Below are positions 1-6,993 of a stretch of DNA of 53,163 nucleotides, one piece after another; within the stretch, counting starts at the first letter, position 1; the number at the start of each line of letters is the position of its first letter. The notes beneath the pieces were generated by a model, which was not told the DNA's origin, made no database searches, and saw only the letters and a program-made list of their open reading frames with translations. Both the position numbers and the translations under genes were made by a program. This stretch comes from Burkholderiales bacterium (lineage in GTDB: Bacteria > Pseudomonadota > Gammaproteobacteria > Burkholderiales > Burkholderiaceae_D), in contig JACQDX010000136.1 of assembly GCA_016200895.1 (NCBI GenBank), positions 1 through 53,163 of the forward strand, given 5' to 3'.

Positions 1-118
1 AGAGATGCCTATTTTGCAGTATTCAATTTGCACAGGAAAATCCGCTTGGGCGAATTGGTGTTATAGCTGACAGGTTCTTTGATGATCGGAAATCGGTACA
101 GACAGGCTGATTTGTACG

Positions 119-1141
119 GTGGGAGCGGGGGAAATTACACCCACGATTATTCTGAACGCGACAGCAGCAGATACAGATGGCACGATCAGCAAGGTTGAAT
201 TCTTGAATGGAACAACCAGCATTGCCACGGTCACGCAGTCGCCGTACAAAACTAATTGGGAAAACGTTGCACAAGGCAGTTATAGTATTACAGCCAAAGC
301 GACAGACAACCTGGGAGTAACGACGACCTCAGCACCTGTGCCGGTAGCAGTGACCAAGAACGTCCCTAAAATGTATGACATTCATACAGATCATTTGAAT
401 ACACCGAGGGTGATTACTGACAATACGGGAACAGAAGTCTGGCGCTGGGACAGTGCGCCGTTTGGAGAGACTTTACCGAATGAGCAGCCGCAAAACAATG
501 CGAGCAAGTTTGTTTGGAATCAGCGCTTCCCGGGGCAGTATTATGATGAAGAGACGGGGCTGCACTATAATTACTTCAGGGATTACGATCCGCAGTCGGG
601 ACGGTACGTCCAGTCAGACCCGATTGGATTGGGCGGAGGAATTAATACATATGCATATGTAAAAAATGAACCGACTCAAGTGGGTGATGTGCTTGGGTTA
701 GTAAAAGGAGTAAAAAGTGGTGCCAATGCCAATTTCGGTGAAGGATATACTGGACGCATTGATCCAGTGCCTGGAACAGATATTTGGGAAATACACGTAT
801 TTGATCCAAAAGGCAAGGAAATTGGTATGTACAATGAAGGAGGGTGGTTTAATAAACATGGGCACGAGGGCGCTCCCAAAGGAATACCCAAAGGGGTTGA
901 AGAGCAAATTCAAGGTAACGCTATTGAGCAAATGAGAAAGCGCGGTGTTATTCCTGCAAAGGGCCTCGCAGATATTAAAGATGGCAAATGGAAAAAATTT
1001 GCGAAGATTTGTCGGGGTAAAGCGGGACCAATTGGAGTGGTAGTTGGTGTTGCCGTTGGTCTCGCAATGGGAACTTCAATTCAAGAAATGGCTGAAGATA
1101 GTGTTTGTGGGATTGGTTTTGGTTGTAGTGAGGCGCAATAA
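119..1141 (+). CDS. Rhs-repeat protein, C-terminal part with variable toxin tip (5' end missing or broken)
   Basis: The first about 75 residues look like a bacterial Ig-like repeat (ADTDGTISKVEF, then a GSYSITAKATDN strand). Next comes the Rhs core: HTDHLNTPR, GQYYDEETGLHYNYFRDYD, GRYVQSDPIGL, and the closing YVKNEP..D..GL motif near residue 190. Everything after about residue 195 is the variable tip, which in Rhs/polymorphic toxins is the released effector. I do not recognise this tip family; it has a WEIHVFDPKGKEIGMY strand, a GGWFNKHGHEG motif and a hydrophobic glycine/valine stretch near the C-terminus. The GTG at 119 is probably not the native start: the frame is open back to a TGA at 83-85, and full Rhs proteins run to over 1000 residues. 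The gene is therefore truncated, frameshifted, or an orphan C-terminal cassette. The tip is lower in G+C than the core genes nearby, as expected for exchanged tips. Confidence 0.85.
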   Translation: MGAGEITPTIILNATAADTDGTISKVEFLNGTTSIATVTQSPYKTNWENVAQGSYSITAKATDNLGVTTTSAPVPVAVTKNVPKMYDIHTDHLNTPRVITDNTGTEVWRWDSAPFGETLPNEQPQNNASKFVWNQRFPGQYYDEETGLHYNYFRDYDPQSGRYVQSDPIGLGGGINTYAYVKNEPTQVGDVLGLVKGVKSGANANFGEGYTGRIDPVPGTDIWEIHVFDPKGKEIGMYNEGGWFNKHGHEGAPKGIPKGVEEQIQGNAIEQMRKRGVIPAKGLADIKDGKWKKFAKICRGKAGPIGVVVGVAVGLAMGTSIQEMAEDSVCGIGFGCSEAQ

Positions 1142-1513
1142 ATGTTTCGGAAATTTCTAAGGAATAATATGCTGTTTGATTGGAATTGGTTTATGTCTGT
1201 TGAGTTTCAAGGAAGATGGCTTGTTTCTAAGGGGCAAGCATTTCTTGAAGCTAGAGATGACGAATATGTCGTTTCTGGTGTCATGTGTCTTGGTGACGGA
1301 TGTACTCAAGATTCTGACGTTTACGCAAGATTTGTTGGGAAAATTTCAGAAGATAGCAAAGTTGTGATGAAAATAAGTTCTGATAAAGAAGATGTTCCCT
1401 CCTTTGAAGTGTTTGGAACGATGCATAGTCTAGAAAGTAGCAATGGAATCGCTCATACTTTTGTGTTAACCGATGGGACAACGGTCATCGGATTTGCGCA
1501 TCATCAGAAATAG
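1142..1513 (+). CDS. Candidate immunity protein for the Rhs toxin tip
   Basis: This 123-residue protein has its ATG directly after the TAA of the Rhs tip (taaATG), so translation is probably coupled. A small AT-rich gene immediately behind a polymorphic toxin is the usual position of its cognate immunity gene. I recognise no family. The sequence looks like a soluble alpha/beta protein with no signal peptide or clear membrane helix, and repeated short acidic/aromatic strands (EFQGRWLVSKG, SFEVFGTM). The immunity role is inferred from position only. Confidence 0.65.
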   Translation: MFRKFLRNNMLFDWNWFMSVEFQGRWLVSKGQAFLEARDDEYVVSGVMCLGDGCTQDSDVYARFVGKISEDSKVVMKISSDKEDVPSFEVFGTMHSLESSNGIAHTFVLTDGTTVIGFAHHQK

Positions 1514-1897
1514 AGCCTGTAAAAATATCTGTGTAAGTTGTCCCGCAGTTATTGGTGAGTGTTGATGCACTCACCAACTATTCGTCAACAACTACAGTAG
1601 CAGCATCTAGATCAACCGTGACGACCAGTTCAACGGCGGCAGCGTTGGCAGTACTGCATCCTAAGCCCTGCTCTTCAAAAGTAGTGTGCGACTCTTATCC
1701 TGCTAACAGGTGAGCTACGCTCATGAATATGCAAGTCAATGGCATACTGCACTTTCAGGCATGTGCCACACCTACCCGTATCACACAACTTAACCTCACA
1801 TACTGCGATGGCACGATCATAGAGTTTGAGCCGGGTGACTACTGCATTAAGATGCTCACTTATTGCTGGATCATATCTTGAACAAAAATGGAGGAAT
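1514..1897. other. 384-bp intergenic stretch behind the toxin/immunity pair
   Basis: No convincing gene. It holds a perfect 10-bp inverted repeat at 1552-1577 (annotated separately) and one small open frame, 1723-1881 (52 codons, Cys-rich), with no Shine-Dalgarno and no recognised family. Such debris is common between displaced tip cassettes behind rhs genes, but no Rhs core motif is readable here. Confidence 0.5.
1552..1577. repeat. Perfect 10-bp hairpin behind the immunity gene
   Basis: TTGGTGAGTG, a six-base loop, then CACTCACCAA. There is no T-tract on either side, so it is not a standard intrinsic terminator. It may stabilise the 3' end of the toxin-immunity mRNA or mark an old cassette boundary. 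Confidence 0.5.
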
Positions 1898-2368
1898 ATG
1901 TCTTCTAGCACCGATGATTTGTATGGAACACATCAATCCCCTGTATGGCGTACAGAGGCTGATTTTCTAATCATGGCTAAAGTTGATGCCGATGGCGAGT
2001 CACAAAAATGGGAGCAGCTATGGGCCAAGCAAATCGACACGCATAAATTTGTTATATGTTGTATTCCCTTTTTTACCTGGGATATGGATTTGGGTGATGA
2101 AGTAGAAACTACAAATGACTATGTATTTACTCGTGTCCTAAGGCCATCGGGATATAAAACTCACCGCATCTGGTTTGGTAATTCTCTAGGCACGGATACT
2201 GAAGAGGTGGCTCAGACTTTGCAGAACTTAGGCGCAGAAGTAGAGTGGTCTTCTCGAAATCTGCTTGCTGTTAGTGCGGCAAGCGAAGAGATTAATTGCA
2301 ATGTATTGAAATATTTACTGCATCAGCATAATCATCAACGCTTGATCTATGAGTCGGTAAGGCCCTGA
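1898..2368 (+). CDS. DUF4265 domain protein
   Basis: The start is placed at ATG 1898, preceded by GGAGG at 1890-1894, giving 156 residues; the frame stays open upstream to 1826 without a better start. The protein matches the DUF4265 pattern as I know it: an early KVDADG...WEQLWAK strand pair, the IPFF motif followed by LGD.V, then FTRVLRPSGYKT and a C-terminal helical segment. Function is unknown and no catalytic residues are evident. It lies 0.4 kb behind the Rhs tip and ends at a strong terminator. It could be an additional immunity-like gene of the Rhs locus or unrelated; the sequence does not decide. Confidence 0.7.
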   Translation: MSSSTDDLYGTHQSPVWRTEADFLIMAKVDADGESQKWEQLWAKQIDTHKFVICCIPFFTWDMDLGDEVETTNDYVFTRVLRPSGYKTHRIWFGNSLGTDTEEVAQTLQNLGAEVEWSSRNLLAVSAASEEINCNVLKYLLHQHNHQRLIYESVRP

Positions 2369-2442
2369 AGTAATAGGGGCATTTTAAATGTAGACTGAAA
2401 TATCGATTCAAATAATAAGTTTTATTAGAAAGACGATTGAAC

Positions 2443-2476
2443 GGGCGATGATTATTTATTCATCGCCCTTTTTGTT
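2443..2476 (+). terminator. Rho-independent terminator after the DUF4265 gene
   Basis: A 9-bp GC-rich stem (GGGCGATGA / TCATCGCCC) with an 8-base AT loop, followed by TTTTTGTT. It separates the Rhs-associated genes from the pyruvate dehydrogenase operon. Between here and 2676 I see only AT-rich DNA with no gene. Confidence 0.88.
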
Positions 2477-2676
2477 GTCTTTAGAAAAGTTGTCGGTAAA
2501 TTGCAATAACTTATCAGTGAATTAATAAAAGGGTAAGTGCTGCAAGCAATAAGCATGCTCATCATGTATTTCAAGGATTTTGCACTGCACACCAAGCATC
2601 ATGAGCTAAGTTTTAATAGATAGCTTATGAATAAAATAATAGAGTTTTTCAGTTTATTTGCTGCGTTGCGGCGTAA

Positions 2677-2693
2677 ATTTCACATTGTGAAAT
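2677..2693. promoter_or_regulatory. 17-bp palindrome, probable operator of the aceE promoter
   Basis: ATTTCACA, a central T, then TGTGAAAT: perfect 8-bp arms ending 14 bp before the -35 box of the aceE promoter. This is the right size and place for a dimeric regulator. It is not the E. coli PdhR motif (AATTGGT..ACCAATT) and not a CRP site (arm order is reversed). The regulator is not identified. Confidence 0.6.
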
Positions 2694-2706
2694 CATATAT
2701 CGCTAT

Positions 2707-2734
2707 TTGAAAAATTAAAAAGTCCTGTTAAAAT
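2707..2734 (+). promoter_or_regulatory. Likely sigma-70 promoter of the pyruvate dehydrogenase operon
   Basis: TTGAAA (2707-2712), a 16-bp spacer, then TAAAAT (2729-2734). The leader before aceE would be about 80 nt. Shine-Dalgarno AGGAG lies just upstream of the ATG at 2820. Confidence 0.6.
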
Positions 2735-2819
2735 ACTTGCGAGAACAAAAAACTAGCCGTAATTTGTCGATTCGCCCCGCGCGTTTCACCCTGACGCGCA
2801 ATAACAGGAGACCCCTTCT

Positions 2820-5516
2820 ATGTCACCCCAGATAGACCAGGTGCTGGCCCAGGCCGCCAATGATCCCGATGTAGTTGAAACAAATGAGTGGCTGGATGCG
2901 CTTGAAGCAGTCATAGAGGCCGAAGGCCCTGAACGTGCGCATTACCTGATGGAGCGCATGGTTGACCTGGCGCGTCGTCGTGGTGCCCATATCCCGTTTT
3001 CCAGCAATACTGCCTACGTGAATACCATTCCGGCTGACCAGGGCGAGCATTGCCCGGGTAACCTGGAAATTGAAGAGCGCCTGCGCTCTTATATGCGCTG
3101 GAACGCCATGGCCATGGTGGTCAAGGCTAACCGCGTGGATGGTGACCTTGGTGGTCACTTGTCCAGCTTTGCCTCGCTGGCGAATATGCTGGGCATAGGC
3201 TTCAACCATTTCTGGCATGCGCCGACGGAAGATCATGGTGGCGATCTGCTGTATATACAAGGCCATTCTTCCCCTGGTATTTATGCACGCGCCTTCCTCG
3301 AAGGTCGTTTGACTGAAGATCAATTGCTGCATTTCCGTCGCGAAGTCGATGGCAAGGGTCTGTCTTCTTACCCGCATCCAAAACTGATGCCAGACTTCTG
3401 GCAATTCCCTACGGTCTCGATGGGTCTGGGCCCGTTGATGGCGATCTATCAAGCACGTTTCCTGAAGTATTTGCACGCACGCGGTATTGCTGACACTGAA
3501 AAACGTAAAGTCTGGGCTTTCTGCGGTGATGGTGAGATGGATGAACCAGAATCCATGGGCGCGATCGGCATGGCTGGGCGCGAACAGTTGGACAATCTGG
3601 TCATGGTTGTCAACTGTAACCTGCAACGTCTGGATGGCCCGGTACGTGGCAATGGCAAGATTATCCAGGAACTGGAATCTGATTTCCGTGGCGCGGGCTG
3701 GAATGTCGTCAAAGTCATCTGGGGTAGCGGCTGGGATGAATTGCTGGCGAAAGACAAAGACGGCATCCTGCAAAAAGTGATGATGGAAACCGTTGATGGC
3801 GAATACCAGAACTACAAAGCCAAGGATGGTGCCTATGTACGCGCCAACTTCTTTGGCAAGCATCCAAAATTGCTGGAAATGGTCAGCAAAATGTCGGATG
3901 ACGACATCTGGCGCCTGACTCGTGGTGGTCATGACCCACACAAGATTTATGCTGCATTTAAAGTCGCCCAGGAAAACAAGGGCCAGCCTACCGTCATTCT
4001 GGCGAAGAGCATCAAGGGCTTTGGCTTTGGTAAATCCGGTGAAGCACGTAACACTGCACACAACACCAAGAAGCTCGACGATGAAGCCATCAAGGCCATG
4101 CGTGACCGCTTCCAGTTGCCGATTGCTGACTCCGAATTGCCAGCTATCCCATTCTTCAAACCGGCTGACGACACGCCAGAAATGCAATATCTGCATGCGC
4201 GCCGTAAAGAGCTGGGTGGTTATTTGCCACAGCGCCGTCAAAAAGCCGACGAGGCTTTGGTGGTGCCAGAACTGACAGCCTTCCAGGCCATGCTGGAACC
4301 AACGGCAGAAGGTCGTGAAATTTCCACGACTGCTGCTTATGTCCGTATCCTGACTGCCTTGCTGCGCGATGCCAGCCTGGGTCAGCGTGTGGTGCCTATC
4401 ATGGTTGATGAATCGCGTACCTTTGGTATGGAAGGTCTGTTCCGCCAGATCGGTATTTTCAGCCAGGTGGGGCAGTTGTATGAGCCTGTCGATAAAGATC
4501 AGGTCATGTACTACCGTGAAGACAAAGCCGGTCAGATTTTGCAAGAGGGTATCAATGAAGCTGGTGGTATGAGTTCATGGATCGCTGCGGCGACTTCCTA
4601 CTCGACCAATAACCGCGTCATGATCCCGTTCTACACCTATTACTCGATGTTCGGTCTGCAACGTATTGGCGATCTGGCCTGGGCTGCTGGCGACATGCGT
4701 GCACGCGGCTTCCTGCTCGGCGGTACTGCCGGTCGTACGACGTTGAATGGTGAAGGCTTGCAGCATGAAGATGGTCACAGCCATGTACTGGCATCCACCA
4801 TCCCTAACTGTATTCCTTACGACCCGACCTTTGCGCATGAAGTGGCCGTCATCATGCATGATGGCTTGCGCCGCATGGTGACTGATCAGGAAGATGTGTT
4901 CTATTACATCACTCTGATGAATGAAAACTATAGCCACCCGGGTTTGAAAGCTGGTCAGGAAGAAGGCATCATCAAGGGTCTGTACCAGTTGCAAAAATCC
5001 GAGCAAACCACCAAGCACCGCGTGCAATTGATGGGCTCAGGCACTATCTTGCGTGAAGTGATTGCCGGTGCTGAACTGCTGCAAAATGACTGGGGTATTG
5101 CTGCTGATGTCTGGTCTGCACCATCCTTCACCTTGCTGGCGCGTGATGGCCAGGATGCTGAACGCTGGAACATGCTGCACCCGACTGCAGAGCCACGCGT
5201 GCCTTACATCGCTCAATGCCTGAAAGACACGGCTGGCCCTATCGTCGTCGCAACAGACTATATGCGTACCTTTGCTGAACAGGTACGTGCCTTCATACCT
5301 AAGGGCCGTAGCTACAAGGTCTTGGGTACAGATGGTTTTGGCCGTTCTGATTCCCGCGCCAAACTGCGTGAATTCTTTGAGGTCAACCGTTACTTCGTGG
5401 TTATCGCTGCGTTGAAGACATTGGCTGATGAAGGTGCCTTGTCTGCATCCGTGGTGGCGCAGGCAATTGCCAAATACGGTATCAATGCAGATAAACCTAA
5501 TCCGGTTACTGTGTAA
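2820..5516 (+). CDS. aceE: Pyruvate dehydrogenase E1 component (homodimeric type)
   Basis: E1 decarboxylates pyruvate with thiamine diphosphate and reductively acetylates the lipoyl groups of E2. At 898 residues it is close to the length of E. coli AceE. The thiamine-diphosphate motif starts at GDGEMDEPES (residues 236-245) and runs to VVNCNLQRLDGPVRGNGKI. Other AceE blocks are visible: SSYPHPKLMPDFWQFPTVSMGLGP, GGHDPHKIYAA, KSIKGFGFG, and in the C-terminal half FYTYYSMFGLQRIGDLAWAAGD and LNGEGLQHEDGHSH. AGGAG precedes the ATG. It is the first gene of aceE-aceF-lpd. The first 45 residues, before LEAVIEAEGPERA, carry the usual variable N-terminus that in this family contacts E2. Confidence 0.98.
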   Translation: MSPQIDQVLAQAANDPDVVETNEWLDALEAVIEAEGPERAHYLMERMVDLARRRGAHIPFSSNTAYVNTIPADQGEHCPGNLEIEERLRSYMRWNAMAMVVKANRVDGDLGGHLSSFASLANMLGIGFNHFWHAPTEDHGGDLLYIQGHSSPGIYARAFLEGRLTEDQLLHFRREVDGKGLSSYPHPKLMPDFWQFPTVSMGLGPLMAIYQARFLKYLHARGIADTEKRKVWAFCGDGEMDEPESMGAIGMAGREQLDNLVMVVNCNLQRLDGPVRGNGKIIQELESDFRGAGWNVVKVIWGSGWDELLAKDKDGILQKVMMETVDGEYQNYKAKDGAYVRANFFGKHPKLLEMVSKMSDDDIWRLTRGGHDPHKIYAAFKVAQENKGQPTVILAKSIKGFGFGKSGEARNTAHNTKKLDDEAIKAMRDRFQLPIADSELPAIPFFKPADDTPEMQYLHARRKELGGYLPQRRQKADEALVVPELTAFQAMLEPTAEGREISTTAAYVRILTALLRDASLGQRVVPIMVDESRTFGMEGLFRQIGIFSQVGQLYEPVDKDQVMYYREDKAGQILQEGINEAGGMSSWIAAATSYSTNNRVMIPFYTYYSMFGLQRIGDLAWAAGDMRARGFLLGGTAGRTTLNGEGLQHEDGHSHVLASTIPNCIPYDPTFAHEVAVIMHDGLRRMVTDQEDVFYYITLMNENYSHPGLKAGQEEGIIKGLYQLQKSEQTTKHRVQLMGSGTILREVIAGAELLQNDWGIAADVWSAPSFTLLARDGQDAERWNMLHPTAEPRVPYIAQCLKDTAGPIVVATDYMRTFAEQVRAFIPKGRSYKVLGTDGFGRSDSRAKLREFFEVNRYFVVIAALKTLADEGALSASVVAQAIAKYGINADKPNPVTV

Positions 5517-5543
5517 TTTTACGTCTGACACCCACTAACATTT

Positions 5544-5574
5544 CCTGTCTCTTTCATTTTTAGGGGGAGACAGG
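5544..5574 (+). promoter_or_regulatory. Hairpin in the aceE-aceF intercistronic gap
   Basis: CCTGTCTC (5544-5551) pairs perfectly with GAGACAGG (5567-5574) across a 15-base loop. No T-tract follows, so read-through is expected. The 3' arm overlaps the Shine-Dalgarno-like purine run in front of the small ORF at 5575, so the hairpin could mask that ribosome site or protect the mRNA end. Confidence 0.4.
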
Positions 5575-5661
5575 ATGAGCGTGAAGACAGGTGATGAAAC
5601 CTGGCTTCACCCCAACCGCCTTGTGATAGCGCAGGGCGACAATGGAGAAAACTATGAGTAG
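5575..5661 (+). CDS. Possible 28-residue small ORF overlapping the aceF start
   Basis: An ATG at 5575 sits right behind GGGGGAGACAGG and opens 28 codons whose TAG (5659-5661) overlaps the aceF ATG (5654) in another frame, an arrangement typical of translational coupling. The peptide begins MSVKTGDETWLH. I know no homologue. It may simply be a chance ORF in the 137-bp gap; the strong purine run and the overlap are the only support. Confidence 0.3.
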   Translation: MSVKTGDETWLHPNRLVIAQGDNGENYE

Positions 5662-6979
5662 CGTAGAAGTCAAAGTACCGGATATTGGTGATTTCAAGGA
5701 AGTTGAAGTCATTGAGCTGATGGTCAAAGTCGGCGACACTATCAAGGTGGATCAGTCACTGATCACCGTAGAATCAGATAAAGCCAGCATGGAGATTCCA
5801 TCCAGCCATGCTGGTGTGGTCACAGAAATCAAAGTCAAGGTTGGCGACAAGGTTGCTGAGGGTTCTTTGCTGGTCGTGGTGGATGCTGCGGCAAGTGCAG
5901 CAGCGCCAGCGGCGGCACCCGCTGCTCCGGCAGCAGCACCAGCGCCTGTAGTTGCAACGCCTGCACCAGCGGCTCCGGCACCTGTCGCAACCCCCGCACC
6001 TGCTCCTGTAGCTGCTACCGCAGCTCCTGTAGCAACAGCCAGCGCAGGCAAGGCCCATGCCTCACCATCCATACGCAAGTTTGCACGTGAACTGGGTGTC
6101 GATCTGAGCCGTGTTGCCGGTTCTGGTCAAAAAGGCCGCATCACGCAAGAAGACGTACAAAACTTCGTCAAGGGCATCATGGCAGGTAGCACTGCCGTTG
6201 CTGCTGTTTCTGCTCCGGCAAAAAATGGCAGTGGCGTCGGTCTCGATGTATTGCCATGGCCATCGCTGGATTTCAGCAAGTTTGGTGCTACTACGACTTC
6301 ACCTTTGTCACGCATCAAAAAACTCAGCGGCCCGAACCTGCACCGCAACTGGGTGATGATCCCGCATGTTACGCAATTTGATGAAGCTGATATCAGCGAC
6401 CTCGAAGAATTCCGTAAATCCTCGAACGAAGCCCTGGTCAAATCTGGCGTCAAACTGACGATGCTGGCTTTTGTCATCAAGGCCAGTGTTGCTGCGCTCA
6501 AAAAATTCCCGGCATTTAATTCTTCGCTTGATGCTACAGGTGAAAACCTGATCCTGAAGCAGTATTACAACGTCGGTTTTGCTGCTGATACGCCCAATGG
6601 CCTGGTCGTACCTGTCGTTAAAAACGCCGACCAGAAAACCCTGTCGCAAATCGCTGTTGAAATGGGCGAGTTGTCAGCCCAGGCACGTGATGGCAAGTTG
6701 AAGCCTGCTGACATGCAGGGTGCTACCTTCACGATCTCTTCACTTGGTGGTATCGGTGGCACGGCGTTCACGCCTATCATCAATGCACCTGAAGTGGCGA
6801 TACTGGGTTTGTCCAAATCCAGTATCAAACCAGTTTGGGATAGCAAGCAATTCCAGCCACGCCTGATGTTGCCGCTGTCGCTGTCGTATGACCATCGCGT
6901 CATTGATGGTGCCATGGCTGCCAAGTTCACCGCTTATCTGGCTGATGTACTGGCTGATCTGCGTAAAACCCTGCTGTGA
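5654..6979 (+). CDS. aceF: Dihydrolipoamide acetyltransferase (PDH E2)
   Basis: Core of the pyruvate dehydrogenase complex; it transfers the acetyl group from lipoyl-lysine to CoA. Domains in order: one lipoyl domain (about 1-75, lipoylated Lys43 in ESDKASME), an Ala/Pro hinge (80-130), a peripheral-subunit-binding domain ([29 protein letters not shown]), and the catalytic domain (210-441) ending with the active-site motif DHRVIDGA. The start is set at 5654, where GGAGA lies 5-9 bases upstream, rather than the in-frame ATG at 5642 that overlaps that site. E. coli AceF has three lipoyl domains; here there is one, and two more are carried by the E3 subunit encoded next. Confidence 0.97.
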   Translation: MSSVEVKVPDIGDFKEVEVIELMVKVGDTIKVDQSLITVESDKASMEIPSSHAGVVTEIKVKVGDKVAEGSLLVVVDAAASAAAPAAAPAAPAAAPAPVVATPAPAAPAPVATPAPAPVAATAAPVATASAGKAHASPSIRKFARELGVDLSRVAGSGQKGRITQEDVQNFVKGIMAGSTAVAAVSAPAKNGSGVGLDVLPWPSLDFSKFGATTTSPLSRIKKLSGPNLHRNWVMIPHVTQFDEADISDLEEFRKSSNEALVKSGVKLTMLAFVIKASVAALKKFPAFNSSLDATGENLILKQYYNVGFAADTPNGLVVPVVKNADQKTLSQIAVEMGELSAQARDGKLKPADMQGATFTISSLGGIGGTAFTPIINAPEVAILGLSKSSIKPVWDSKQFQPRLMLPLSLSYDHRVIDGAMAAKFTAYLADVLADLRKTLL

Positions 6980-6993
6980 ACGGAGAACAGACT

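Noticed and set aside
1514..1540. Sequence after the immunity gene (CCTGTAAAAATATCTGTGTA) resembling an IS256-type end
   Set aside because: There is no matching inverted end and no transposase nearby; the likeness is from memory and too weak.
1723..1881. 52-codon Cys-rich ORF
   Set aside because: No ribosome site, no recognised family; probably non-coding debris.
2823..4544. A 573-codon open frame antisense to aceE
   Set aside because: It mirrors the codon pattern of the certain aceE gene, has no family features and no ribosome site.
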